Part shown: piece by piece, positions 16,074 through 25,410 of the stretch | How the letters are laid out: every line of letters starts with the position of its first letter | How positions within the stretch are numbered: the stretch's first letter is position 1 | Assembly (NCBI RefSeq): GCF_052056915.1 | Contig: NZ_CP195119.1 | Coordinates: 3,224,001 to 3,288,000 of the forward strand | From: MTP4 sp052056915 | Lineage (GTDB): Archaea; Halobacteriota; Methanosarcinia; Methanosarcinales; Methanosarcinaceae | Reading direction: 5' to 3' | Length of the DNA stretch: 64,000 nt | Position numbers and translations under genes: made by a program | The notes under the pieces: model-generated | The model's database searches: none | What the model saw: only the letters and a program-made list of their open reading frames with translations | What the model was told of the DNA's origin: nothing

Positions 16074-17552
16074 ATGACTCTCAGGGAAACGTTAGAGCCG
16101 CTTTTTAACAAGTTACCTGCAGTTGCAAGTCCTGAAAAACATGTTCATTTTAAGGATAAGCTGTGGTGGACCCTTGGGATACTGATGCTGTACTTTGCCT
16201 TAGCAAATGTGCCGCTTTTCGGAATGTCCCAGGACTCGATCGACCTTTTTGAATCATACCGTGCTTTCTTTGCCGGGGCCTCAGGGTCACTGATCCTCCT
16301 CGGTATCGGTCCGATCGTCACGGCTTCCATTGTCCTGCAGCTCCTTGTCGGGGCGGACATTATCAATCTTAATCTCTCGGACCCGAAAGATCAGGCATTC
16401 TTCCAGGGAGCTCAGAAGTTCCTTGTCTTTGTCATGATCCTTCTGGAAGCTCTGCCGCAGCTTCTTGGCGGGTATATCCAGCCGGACCCGGGGCTTGCTG
16501 CTGCACTTGGTGTAGGCCTGGGAGTGATCACCTTACTGCTCCTCATACAGATCTTCATCGGAGGCGTCCTGATCCTTTTCATGGACGAAGTTGTCTCCAA
16601 GTGGGGTATCGGTTCCGGAGTCGGGCTTTTCATTGTTGCGGGAATCTCCCAGCAAATCGTAACAGGGATCTTTAACTGGCAGCTTGATTCTTCCGGGCTT
16701 CCGGTAGGCTTGATCCCCAAGTGGATCTACATCGCCCAGAATGTTGGGGCAGATTACCTCTTCTCCGGCGAGGGCCTGATGTTCCTGCTTGTCAGGGGAG
16801 GTATTCTTGCACTCATGAGTACGGTTGTCATCTTCCTGCTCGTGGTCTTTGTGGAGAGTACAAGAATCGAGATTCCTCTTGCCCACAGCGCGGTGAGGGG
16901 TGCCAGGGGCCGCTTCCCTGTTAAGCTCATATACGCATCCGTTCTGCCCATGATCCTTGTCAGGGCTCTTCAGGCTAACATCCAGATGATCGGGATCATC
17001 CTCTACGGCAGAGGAATAACCTTCCTTGGAGAGTTCAGCGGTTCGAAGCCGCTTAACGGACTTATGTACTACCTGGCTCCCATCCACAGCCCGTATGACT
17101 GGATCCCGTCCCTTGTAAGGGAATCTTTCGCAGGGTATGGGGCTCCGGCTCCGGCTATCTGGCAGATCGGGTTACACGTCTTTGCCGACGCCGTGATGCT
17201 GATCGGAGGCGGGATTATCTTTGCCCTCTTCTGGATCGAGACCACGGGAATGGGTGCCAAGCCAACAGCCCAGAAGATCTTCAATTCAGGAATGCAGATC
17301 CCCGGGTTCAGGAGGAATATCGGGAGCATTGAAAAGGTCATGCAGCGCTACATCCCCAAGGTAACCGTTATCGGTGGGGCTTTCATTGGGCTTTTGACCC
17401 TGGTTGCAAGTCTGCTAGGTACACTCGGAAGTGCCGGGGGTACGGGCCTTCTACTGACTGTGAGTATCGTCTACCGCCTGTACGAGGATATCGCCTCGGA
17501 GCAGATGATGGAGATGCACCCGCTGATGAGGTCCTTCTTCGGAGAACAGTAA
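16074..17552 (+). CDS. secY: Protein translocase subunit SecY
   Basis: 492 residues, about ten transmembrane helices. Forms the protein-conducting channel for co-translational secretion. Typical features are the N-terminal amphipathic helix ending HVHFKDKLWWTLG and the plug/TM2 region (GIGPIVTASIVLQLL). A cytosolic loop with VRGARGRFPVKLIY is also present, as is an IGG-rich C-terminal half. Starts at ATG 16074. It lies 261 bases after rpl15, a wider gap than elsewhere in the operon, filled by the tandem repeat. Confidence 0.97.
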   Translation: MTLRETLEPLFNKLPAVASPEKHVHFKDKLWWTLGILMLYFALANVPLFGMSQDSIDLFESYRAFFAGASGSLILLGIGPIVTASIVLQLLVGADIINLNLSDPKDQAFFQGAQKFLVFVMILLEALPQLLGGYIQPDPGLAAALGVGLGVITLLLLIQIFIGGVLILFMDEVVSKWGIGSGVGLFIVAGISQQIVTGIFNWQLDSSGLPVGLIPKWIYIAQNVGADYLFSGEGLMFLLVRGGILALMSTVVIFLLVVFVESTRIEIPLAHSAVRGARGRFPVKLIYASVLPMILVRALQANIQMIGIILYGRGITFLGEFSGSKPLNGLMYYLAPIHSPYDWIPSLVRESFAGYGAPAPAIWQIGLHVFADAVMLIGGGIIFALFWIETTGMGAKPTAQKIFNSGMQIPGFRRNIGSIEKVMQRYIPKVTVIGGAFIGLLTLVASLLGTLGSAGGTGLLLTVSIVYRLYEDIASEQMMEMHPLMRSFFGEQ

Positions 17553-17650
17553 GGACTGAGAACTTTAAACCTGCAGCAAGGAATCGAGCAATAAACTAAA
17601 AGCATAATCAGGAAAATAATAAATAAATTGCAAAAAATGGGGATCTTCGG

Positions 17651-18298
17651 ATGAATATTATACTCTTCGGGCCCCCGGGTGCCGGGAAAGGCACCCAGGC
17701 CAAAAAACTGGTTGATTTCTACAAGATCCCGCAGATCGCCACAGGCGACATCCTGCGGGCAAACGTCAGGGAAGGAACTGAACTGGGCCTCGCCGCAAAG
17801 TCATACATGGACAAGGGCGAGCTGGTTCCCGACGAGGTACTGATCGGAATTATCAAGAACCGCCTGACGGAAGCTGACTGTGAAAACGGCTTCATTCTGG
17901 ATGGCTACCCCAGAACTATCCCCCAGGCCGACGCCCTTGGCGAAATTCTGGTCGAAATTGAAAAGCCCATCGACGTTGTCCTCAACTTCGAAGTCCCGGA
18001 CAAGGACCTGGTCGAAAGGATCAGCGGCCGCCTCATGTGCAAGTGCGGAGCCAGCTACCACAAGACCTTCAACCCGCCGGAAAAAGACGGGACCTGCGAT
18101 GCTTGCGGCGCTGAAATCTACCAGCGCGCTGACGACACTGCGGAAGCTGTCCAGAACCGCCTTGATGTCTATAAGAAGCAGACCCAGCCCCTCATTGATT
18201 ACTACGATGAGACGGGCATCTTAAGGACTCTCGACGGTACCACAGACATCAACGTGGTCTTTGAAGAGATCAAGGCAATTCTTTCCGAATTTGCCTGA
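17651..18298 (+). CDS. adk: Adenylate kinase, zinc-lid long form
   Basis: 215 residues. Interconverts ATP+AMP and 2 ADP in the cytosol. P-loop GPPGAGKGTQ at residues 7-16. NMP-binding ATGDILR follows, then the DGYPRTIPQAD motif. The lid at about 126-158 carries four cysteines (CKCG...CDACG) that should bind zinc. This bacterial-like long form is typical of Methanosarcina, in contrast to the archaeal AdkA type. Follows secY by 98 bases, and T-rich sequence after the stop may terminate the operon. Confidence 0.96.
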   Translation: MNIILFGPPGAGKGTQAKKLVDFYKIPQIATGDILRANVREGTELGLAAKSYMDKGELVPDEVLIGIIKNRLTEADCENGFILDGYPRTIPQADALGEILVEIEKPIDVVLNFEVPDKDLVERISGRLMCKCGASYHKTFNPPEKDGTCDACGAEIYQRADDTAEAVQNRLDVYKKQTQPLIDYYDETGILRTLDGTTDINVVFEEIKAILSEFA

Positions 18299-18348
18299 TT
18301 TTTTCTTTTTTCATTTTTCTTTTTCTTGCTGATTTTTCCTCACCGATC

Positions 18349-18440
18349 TTTTTGCTGGTTTTTTATTGATTTTCGTTGACTGATTTTGTTGATTTTTTTG
18401 CTGGTTTTTTATTGATTTTCGTTGACCGCTTTTGTTGATT
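18349..18440. repeat. Two-copy 46-bp direct repeat downstream of adk
   Basis: A T-rich unit containing TTTGCTGGTTTTTTATTGAT is present twice with a period of 46 bases. It lies in non-coding sequence between adk and the first winged-helix gene. Confidence 0.75.
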
Positions 18441-18588
18441 TTTTCCATTCTTATCCTTTTCCGGCTAAATGCTGCTTCGGAGTGCCTGCCTGATGTTATC
18501 CGGTTTCAATTCTCCCTGAGTTCCCGGAAGTCGGGGTGATTAAATTTTAAATACCATGCGGCTGCTTATGTTCACTAGGAAAAGTGCG

Positions 18589-18876
18589 ATGAAATATATG
18601 GATGAAAACTCTCTCGATGAGCTTCTTAGGTGGGTCGTCAGCGTTGACCGACGGCTGATACTTATGGGTTCCATGAAAAAGCATAATATAGTGAAAGCTT
18701 CCGATATTGCTCACGAGACTCAAAGGTCTACCCAGAATATCAGTCGAGCCCTGAAAGAGTTTGAAAATAAGGGGTTAATTGAATGTTTAACTCCTGAAAA
18801 AACCACGTGGAAAAAGTACATCCTTACCAATACGGGTAAACAAGTTCTGAAGAAGCTGGAGGGGGAGTTTCTCTAG
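18589..18876 (+). CDS. Winged-helix transcriptional regulator, copy 1
   Basis: About 95 residues from ATG 18589; an ATG at 18598 aligns best with the paralog start. The in-frame ATG at 18556 is too close to the TATA-like AAATTTTAAATA at about 18543. Consists of one wHTH: helix LDELLRWVVSVDRR, recognition region HETQRSTQNISRALKEFENK and a wing ending WKKYILT. No ligand domain is visible. About two-thirds identical to the gene at 20005, with a carbonic anhydrase gene between them. Probably a DNA-binding regulator; target unknown. Confidence 0.8.
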   Translation: MKYMDENSLDELLRWVVSVDRRLILMGSMKKHNIVKASDIAHETQRSTQNISRALKEFENKGLIECLTPEKTTWKKYILTNTGKQVLKKLEGEFL

Positions 18877-18897
18877 TTCCGGAAAGCAGGATCTTTT

Positions 18898-18974
18898 CTT
18901 CTTCTTCTTCTTCTTCTTCTTCTTCTTCTTCTTCTTCTTCTTCTTCTTCTTCTTCTTCTTCTTCTTCTTCTTCT
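18898..18974. repeat. (CTT)n microsatellite
   Basis: About 25 uninterrupted CTT triplets lie between the winged-helix gene and the convergent carbonic anhydrase gene. On the minus strand it is a GAA tract starting about 20 bases after that gene's stop. Not coding in its current position. Confidence 0.97.
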
Positions 18975-18994
18975 TTTCTTCCTTTTTCGCTTGC

Positions 18995-19612
18995 TTATTT
19001 GCTTTCTTCTTTCACAGGACTTTCAGTTTTTGTTTGAATAAACTTTCCAAATCCCTCTTTCCCTTCTTCCTCTTCCTCAGCAAGTTTTTTGTAGCCTTCA
19101 AGAAGATCAATATTGGCTTCAACGACTGATTTTTTAAATTCTTCCAGCTCTCTGGTGAGCTCTTCAAGGTCACTGACCCCTGCCTGGGCGGTGACGGTCA
19201 TCCCGTCAGGCACCACTTTGCAGGAAGGGACCTCTACCCCGCGGACGGTTGTGTTGTGGAGGATTACCGTATCTTTTCCGATGTTGCAGTCAAACACCAC
19301 AGCTCCGAACCCGACAAAGCAACCTTCCCCTATCCTGCAGGGGCCGTGTACGATACAGCCGTGGGCAAGGGAGCTGCCGCAGCCTATTATAACTTCCGAG
19401 TCTGAGAGCCCGTGAACCACCACATTATCCTGCACATTGCAGCGGTTTTCGATGACAATGGAAGAACCCGGCTCATCCGCCCTTATGACAGCGTTTGGCC
19501 CTACGAAAACATCATCCTTTATGGTTACGTTTCCGACTATTACTGCGGTTTCGGCTATCCATGCGGTTTTGCTTATTTTCGGGTACTGTTTTTGGGGGTT
19601 TTGAATCTGCAT
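18995..19612 (-). CDS. Gamma-class carbonic anhydrase-like protein (left-handed beta-helix)
   Basis: About 205 residues from the ATG at 19612 (AAGGAG 9 bases upstream). An ATG at 19621 and a TTG at 19714 are alternative starts. Hexapeptide-repeat protein expected to form a trimer hydrating CO2. Three zinc-ligand histidines are visible (NVVVHG, SLAHG, IVHGP) as in Methanosarcina Cam. The C-terminal helix ending LLEGYKK also matches Cam. It lacks the Cam signal peptide and acidic loop, so it resembles the CamH group and should be cytoplasmic. The acidic C-terminal tail is unusual. Confidence 0.85.
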   Translation of the reverse strand: MQIQNPQKQYPKISKTAWIAETAVIVGNVTIKDDVFVGPNAVIRADEPGSSIVIENRCNVQDNVVVHGLSDSEVIIGCGSSLAHGCIVHGPCRIGEGCFVGFGAVVFDCNIGKDTVILHNTTVRGVEVPSCKVVPDGMTVTAQAGVSDLEELTRELEEFKKSVVEANIDLLEGYKKLAEEEEEGKEGFGKFIQTKTESPVKEESK

Positions 19613-20004
19613 TCCGGGCATCTCCTTTTCATGCTGCAGGTTTTTTCCGATAATATTCCTGTTTTTTGCATTGTTTAATGATCGTGTTTTTAAACCCTGA
19701 ACTGTCTCAGGCAAGCTTTGAAATGCTTTTATGATAAATTATGAGAACTTATTTAAACTTATTTGCTGTCCCCGCACTAATCTCAGCAATAATTATGAAT
19801 TGCTGCTTTTCAAAAAAAACGCCTCTTTGAAACGAAATACCGTTTTGAACTTTCCCTTGTAGTTTTCTCTGGCAGTTTTCCCGGGCAGTTTTCCCGGGCT
19901 AAGGCCGTATGAGCGTGCGTAATATGAGGTAAAACTCTATAAATTTCAAAATAATTTAAATATTAGTGCCGGCTTATGCCCTAAAAAAATTGTGATGATC
20001 TGAT

Positions 20005-20283
20005 ATGCTTGAGAACACTTTTGATGAACTGTTAAAATGGGTTGTGAGTTCTGACCGTCGCCAGATACTCATGGAGTCTATGAGAGGGCGCGATATTGTT
20101 AAAGCCGCGGATGTTGCTCATGAGACCTGGAGGTCTACGCAGAATATCAGCCGTGCCATGAAAGAGCTTGAAGGCAGAGGTTTAATGGAATGCCTGACCC
20201 CTGAGAAAAGCACATGGAAGAAGTACATCCTTACTGATGTCGGGGAAAGAGTTCTGGCGAAAATGGAGGAAATGAACTTTTAA
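20005..20283 (+). CDS. Winged-helix transcriptional regulator, copy 2
   Basis: 92 residues. Paralog of the gene at 18589: DELLKWVVSSDRRQILMES, HETWRSTQNISRAMKELEGR and TPEKSTWKKYILT are shared. TATA-like AATTTAAATATT lies about 50 bases upstream, and GTGATGATCTGAT precedes the ATG. Single DNA-binding domain, no sensor domain. May have arisen by duplication around the carbonic anhydrase gene. Confidence 0.85.
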   Translation: MLENTFDELLKWVVSSDRRQILMESMRGRDIVKAADVAHETWRSTQNISRAMKELEGRGLMECLTPEKSTWKKYILTDVGERVLAKMEEMNF

Positions 20284-20700
20284 TTTCACAAATCTCCATT
20301 TTCGAATATCTGTGCCGTTTTTGCTTATGTCGGGGCTGTTTTTGGAGGACGTGAAAAACCAACCGACTCATCTCCCTTCCATGTGAAAGTTTTGCGGCAA
20401 TTCCAGTGTTATTTACTTCGGTTTTCAGGTTCCAAACATATCTAAATATTTTTATGTCAAATTATGAGAAATTGTTTGAACTTATTTTCCTATCTGTTTT
20501 ATATTTATCATCCTGATCTGCGAAAAACTTTTTGATTAATTCGATCCTGTGTGGCAGGTTCGGGTTTTGAAATTCGGTCAGGATTTTGAGATCCGGGGAG
20601 GGTCTGTAGTTGGGGAAAGGGCGGTGAACTTCACGAAGGAATAGGACCAAAATTTTTCTTTTCGCCTCAAATCACTATCTTTATCTGTATATAACGGGAC
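20284..20700. other. Intergenic region, no gene seen
   Basis: Non-coding, AT-rich. A stretch near 20457-20490 (AAATTATGAGAA...GAACTTATTT) resembles 19737-19770, upstream of the carbonic anhydrase gene, and may be a shared regulatory or repeated element. The short minus-strand opening at 20462-20650 has no coding character. Confidence 0.5.
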
Positions 20701-20709
20701 TTATATTTA
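20699..20709 (+). promoter_or_regulatory. TATA-box promoter for the FGE-like gene
   Basis: ACTTATATTTA places initiation near 20725. Translation must therefore start after about 20725, consistent with the ATG at 20802 behind GGAGAGGATGGG. Confidence 0.45.
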
Positions 20710-20958
20710 AGAAAATTTATAGGTAACAGCCACGGTCGAAAAAGGACATGCTACCTGACTTCGGTCTTTGAATCTGGAGGGGAGTTAAGGGAGAGGATGG
20801 GATGAAAGTAAATTCAATAAATTGATGGGGTTGGAACCATTAACGAAGAGAGGGACAGGAAGGAAGACTCCGGAACCGGATATACAGAACTCCAGGACAG
20901 AGATGAAGGCCTGGATGAAGCCGAAAAGCTCCTGCTGGAAGAAAAAGAACGCCTCCGT

Positions 20959-22284
<1,326 letters not shown>

Positions 22285-22429
22285 GGTTTTTCTCTTTTTT
22301 CATTTTCATTTAGTGCCCGGGCCGTGCTTGTAGGTGTCGTTTTTCAAAAAATCAGGTACTCTTTGGAGCGGAGTGCTGTATTGAACTTGAACGGGGCAGC
22401 ATCCCCGGCTTTTTTCTTTTCCTCATTAG

Positions 22430-22468
22430 AGTCCGCTTGAGGGAGCAAAGCGACCGAAACGGACCGCG
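22430..22468. repeat. 39-bp dispersed element, copy 1
   Basis: Identical to 23878-23916 over 39 bases. The core starts GTCCGCTTGAGGGAGCAAAG and ends CGGAC, so GTCCG/CGGAC can pair as a stem. GC-rich sequence with a CCGAG...CTCGG hairpin follows. The rest of 22285-22637 is non-coding. Confidence 0.85.
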
Positions 22469-22637
22469 CACTGCCGAGCCGCAACTCGGCTGGCGAAGCC
22501 CGGCCTGAGCAAGTGTAAATTGAAGAGAGAAAAGAAAGAAATTAAAGTAGCCTGTGTGAATCCAATGTGAAAATCAGAAATTGTTTACCTTAAGCATTTG
22601 GCTTGTTCTGGATGTAGGCTCTGAATATTTTTTCCTG

Positions 22638-23204
22638 TTAATCTTCTCCGTCTCCATGCACAAGGCTTGCAAAATAAGCTTCTTCAATGTAATTGCATAA
22701 TTCCAGCACCCGCGTCTGGTGCGTCTCCTCAAGTTTGCGAAAAGGGTCATCGTAGAGGGCATCCATCATTTTGACAACGCTCTCAAGATACCCGAGAGAC
22801 TTTTCATCCTTTACCTTTTTCTTCAGGACTTCCACAGTCACCTTGACAGCAAAAGCTTCATCATTCACGCACTGTTCCCGGAGTTCGTTCAGGGTTCGCG
22901 CAATGTCAAGGGCGGTGAGTTCTCCTTCCCTTCTTTCCCCGGTCTTCTCAGACTCCATTTTCATTATTTCGATTTTCGCTCCGACCATCTTTGCTTCGTT
23001 TTCGATCTGCTGGTAACCTGCGGCGTCTTCCCTTTTGATTGATTTGAGCTGGCGGAGGAGTTCGAGGCCTTCACGGGCTTCTTCCATGTCGGATTGGATT
23101 TCGGCGGCATCTTCGGCTTCTGCTGCTGTGGCTTCTGCGTCTTCGGGGGTTTTGCCGCCTATGATGATGGAATCTTTGATTGTGATTGATTTCCGGGATT
23201 TCAT
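22638..23204 (-). CDS. Hypothetical coiled-coil protein
   Basis: 188 residues from the ATG at 23204; a longer opening to 23309 would run through the TATA element at about 23275-23282. Acidic, lysine/glutamate-rich and largely helical, with a strong coiled-coil stretch at about residues 20-85. No membrane helix or known motif is recognised. The first residues (SRKSITIKDSIIIGGKTPED) look like a short beta strand. Isolated in a repeat-rich region; function unknown. Confidence 0.65.
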   Translation of the reverse strand: MKSRKSITIKDSIIIGGKTPEDAEATAAEAEDAAEIQSDMEEAREGLELLRQLKSIKREDAAGYQQIENEAKMVGAKIEIMKMESEKTGERREGELTALDIARTLNELREQCVNDEAFAVKVTVEVLKKKVKDEKSLGYLESVVKMMDALYDDPFRKLEETHQTRVLELCNYIEEAYFASLVHGDGED

Positions 23205-23307
23205 ACTCTTTTGTTTATCTTCGTAACTATTATAACCATTGCAGGAAACTCCAAAACCAAAACAAAAAAATCTTATAAGTTCAACATCTAAATAAACAAA
23301 GGTGCCC

Positions 23308-23407
23308 AAAAGTGGTGGGTATAGAAATCAAGCGTGGATAGTGTGGTGGTCCTGGCGGCTGCAACTACTACCTCGGTTTCCATGTTCTGAGGAAAATTAA
23401 CCACTAA
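23308..23407 (+). pseudogene. Remnant of an FGE/C-type-lectin-like 3' end, possible retroelement VR or TR
   Basis: Two reading frames give pieces typical of the C-terminus of FGE/CLec folds: SGGYRNQAWIVWWSWR in one frame, then PGGCNYYLGFHVLRKINH and a stop in another. YYLGFHVL matches the NLGFRV(L) signature that ends variable regions of many diversity-generating retroelement targets. The change of frame and an internal TAG show that it is not an intact gene. DNA similarity to the FGE-like gene upstream is weak. Confidence 0.4.
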
Positions 23408-23436
23408 CGGTTTTATAAATTTTCTACTTTAAGTTA

Positions 23437-23535
23437 GAAGTTGGGGTGGACCCCGGTGAAGCCCGAAGGCCCGAAGCGTGCATAAGCCGCCGGGACTGAG
23501 GTGCTGAGCCAGCACGGGAGATTTTAGGAGTAAAA
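23437..23535 (+). ncRNA. Candidate structured RNA after a TATA box
   Basis: TTTTATAAATT at 23411-23421 is a good TATA box. GC-rich sequence follows with hairpins GGGGT/ACCCC (about 23453-23464) and GTGCTG/CAGCAC (about 23501-23515). It ends in TTTTAGGAG before a short reading frame. Could be a small RNA or the leader of the 28-residue fragment. Confidence 0.3.
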
Positions 23536-23551
23536 TGAAAGGGGGCAACTA

Positions 23552-23638
23552 ATGCTGAAAATATTTACTGTAAGGTATTCGGAAAAAACTGAAAATTTTC
23601 CTGACCAGCAGATGTCGGATTTTCTGGCTAATGGGTAA
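23552..23638 (+). pseudogene. Truncated N-terminus of an HRDC-domain-like protein
   Basis: Encodes 28 residues (MLKIFTVRYSEKTENFPDQQ, then MSDFLANG) before a stop. The pattern resembles the start of the small HRDC-domain proteins that accompany some retroelement reverse transcriptases (K-x-F-T-x-x-Y/F-x-x-x-x-x-x-F-x-D-x-x-L-x-x-F-L-A). Homology stops where the degenerate repeat at 23641 begins, so the gene was probably cut by that element. AAGGGGG lies 8 bases upstream. Confidence 0.4.
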
Positions 23639-23640
23639 GT

Positions 23641-23877
23641 GCGTTGGTGTTCACCGGAAGAAGATAATTCGAACCGCTGCCTCTGGTAGGGCTGAATGTT
23701 ATGTTTCGAAGGCGGTAGCGGGATTACTTTCGATGGCTTCGGATTTTGGACGTCGGCTTTTTGTGTGTTTTTGAGATTTGTTTTCTTCGGTTGCTTCGGG
23801 TTCTTTCACTTTTCGTTTGTGCATCGGTTACTGGGGTGAAGCGCCGGGCGAAAAATAAAAAAGAAGTTATAATTATT
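23641..23877. repeat. Degenerate ~240-300-bp repeat, copy A
   Basis: Shares long stretches with copy B at 25105: CGCTGCCT-x-x-GGTAGGGCT, TTTCGAAGGCGGTAGCGG and GGGCGAAAAATAAAAAA. Minus-strand translation of A and B gives the related peptides FLFFARRFTP and FLFFARCFPP, but no intact gene. Probably a non-autonomous or decayed mobile sequence. Confidence 0.65.
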
Positions 23878-23916
23878 AGTCCGCTTGAGGGAGCAAAGCG
23901 ACCGAAACGGACCGCG
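23878..23916. repeat. 39-bp dispersed element, copy 2
   Basis: Identical to 22430-22468. It directly abuts the right end of repeat copy A, so the two elements may be nested or linked. Confidence 0.85.
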
Positions 23917-24068
23917 TGCTCCCGAAGCGCAACTCTGGAAGTGCAACTCGGTTGACACAGATATTCCATAGTATTTCCATTACTTATTCGGGTGGAATGT
24001 CAGATTGAAGCTCTCAATTTGTTATACTCGTAATACTTAGGATTATGAGTCTATTATTGACTACCCGG

Positions 24069-24262
24069 TTTTTGAGATTTTTTTTCTTTTCAATTTTTTC
24101 AGGTCCGTTCGTTTTTCCATTCATTTGTACAGCGGTTGTTGGGGGTAGTGTCGGGCGAAAAATAAAAAAGAGGTCATAAAAACGCTTCCACTTATTGATT
24201 TAGATAAGTTGAGGTAGAGACAACCATTTTAATCTGCTGATCTTCGATTTCAATTTTCGGGA
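24069..24262. repeat. Degenerate repeat, copy C (partial)
   Basis: Matches the right half of copies A and B: a CTTTTC/TTTCAGGT-rich stretch, then CGTTCGTTTTTCCATTCATT, GGGCGAAAAATAAAAAAGA, ATTGATTTAG and a segment ending TCAATTTTC. The left half is missing. Sequence between 24262 and 24530 shows no convincing gene. Confidence 0.55.
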
Positions 24263-24531
24263 AAGGCCGGTCGCTGATGCGACCGTGGCTGCTGTCGGGG
24301 AAAAGGAAATAGCGAGGGCCGCGGGTTCAGATAAGTGGAAACAAAAAGGTAACCCGAGTTTTTGGAATGCTACTCTTAACCCCGGGCGGCCGGAATACCT
24401 TACCAAACCGTTTTTTTCCGCACGCAGTGCGGCTATTTCAGTAAATTGATGCAAAAAAGAAGCTGAAACTGAAGATCCATATCCATAAATTCTATCATCT
24501 ATGAAAGCTTGGGTACAGCTATTCGTTCACT

Positions 24532-24843
24532 TCAAAGCCAGTCGTATCCTTTTTCTCGGGGGATTATTTCAAGGACAAAAACGGTAGCATCGTCAACTGC
24601 ATAGATGACTCTGTAATCGCCAACTCTTAACCTGTACAGATCCTCTCTTTTTTTCGTTCCTTTCAACTTTTTTATTCCGGACCGGGACTGACTTCTGAAA
24701 GGACTTGTTTCCAGGCTTTCTATTCCTGTTTTTATTCTCTCTTTCGTATCCGGGTCCAGATTGAGCAGAAGTTTTACTGCATCCGGGTCCAGATTGAGCA
24801 GAAGTTTTACTGCATCCGGGTGCAGTTTTATTTCAAATCCCAT
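24532..24843 (-). CDS. RelE-family mRNA interferase toxin with internal duplication
   Basis: 103 residues, slightly longer than the usual 85-95. The RelE/ParE core is visible: KLHPDAVKLLLNL, SPFRSQSRSGIKKLKG, LYRLRVGDYRVIYAV and VFVLEIIPREKGYD. The N-terminus holds an exact 33-bp tandem duplication (24748-24780 and 24781-24813), giving DPDAVKLLLNL twice and lengthening the first helix. Its start overlaps the antitoxin stop by one base (TGATG). Expected role: ribosome-dependent mRNA cleavage. Whether the duplicated form is active is unclear. Confidence 0.88.
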   Translation of the reverse strand: MGFEIKLHPDAVKLLLNLDPDAVKLLLNLDPDTKERIKTGIESLETSPFRSQSRSGIKKLKGTKKREDLYRLRVGDYRVIYAVDDATVFVLEIIPREKGYDWL

Positions 24844-25043
24844 CAGATTTCATTCAGGGATACAAATTTCTCTTTTTCTTCAAGTTTTTTGTACTGGCGT
24901 TCCATGAAGGACTCATAATCAACTTCATCCATCAGGCGCTTGAGAATATCGTTATAGGTCTCCCCTTTAAGGCCATATTTTTTTAGCCGGTCTCGAATGT
25001 CTTTTGTTAACGGAATTGTTGTTGCTTCACTCATAATACTCAT
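24843..25043 (-). CDS. Antitoxin partner of RelE
   Basis: 66 residues from ATG 25043; an ATG at 25034 is also possible. The N-terminal strand TTIPLTKDIRDRLKKYG and helix TYNDILKRLMDEV look like the short ribbon-helix-helix or VapB-type antitoxins of archaea. The acidic C-terminus (SFMERQYKKLEEKEKF) would bind the toxin. Located directly upstream of relE and translationally coupled. Such proteins usually repress their own operon. Confidence 0.82.
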   Translation of the reverse strand: MSIMSEATTIPLTKDIRDRLKKYGLKGETYNDILKRLMDEVDYESFMERQYKKLEEKEKFVSLNEI

Positions 25044-25104
25044 TTTGACAATTGTAGTTATAAGAACTTATAAGTTACTCATAACTGCTTATAATTCAAT
25101 GGCT

Positions 25105-25410
25105 GCGCCGGCGTTTACCGGATGAAGATGAATCGTCCCGCTGCCTCCGGTAGGGCTAAATGTTAAGTTTCGAAGGCGGTAGCGGAATTACTTTCGATTG
25201 CTTCGGATTTGGGAAGTCAGCTTTTGGGTTTTGAGGTTTTTCTTCTTCGGGTGCTTCGGGTTCGTTTGTTTTTCCATTTGTTTGTACATCGGTTGCTGGG
25301 GGAAAGCACCGGGCGAAAAATAAAAAATAAGTTATAATAATTCTTTTACTCATTGATTTAGGCGGGTTGATTTGAGGCAATCATTTAATCTGCTTGTTCT
25401 CCAACTTCAA
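25105..25410. repeat. Degenerate ~300-bp repeat, copy B (longest)
   Basis: Most complete of the three copies. The left part matches A and the right part matches C, so B probably shows the full element. The sequence after it (to about 25770) is non-coding and holds two TATA-like elements, near 25552 and 25598. Confidence 0.65.

Noticed and set aside
20462..20650. 62-codon minus-strand frame
   Set aside because: No ribosome-binding site and unconvincing composition.
23641..23877. Small minus-strand protein in repeat copy A (81 codons at 23724-23969)
   Set aside because: The related frame in copy B diverges in length and frame, and both lie in repeat DNA, so a real gene is not supported.
24200..24454. 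84-codon minus-strand frame
   Set aside because: Lies across repeat copy C and an adjoining palindrome-like stretch; no conserved motif.
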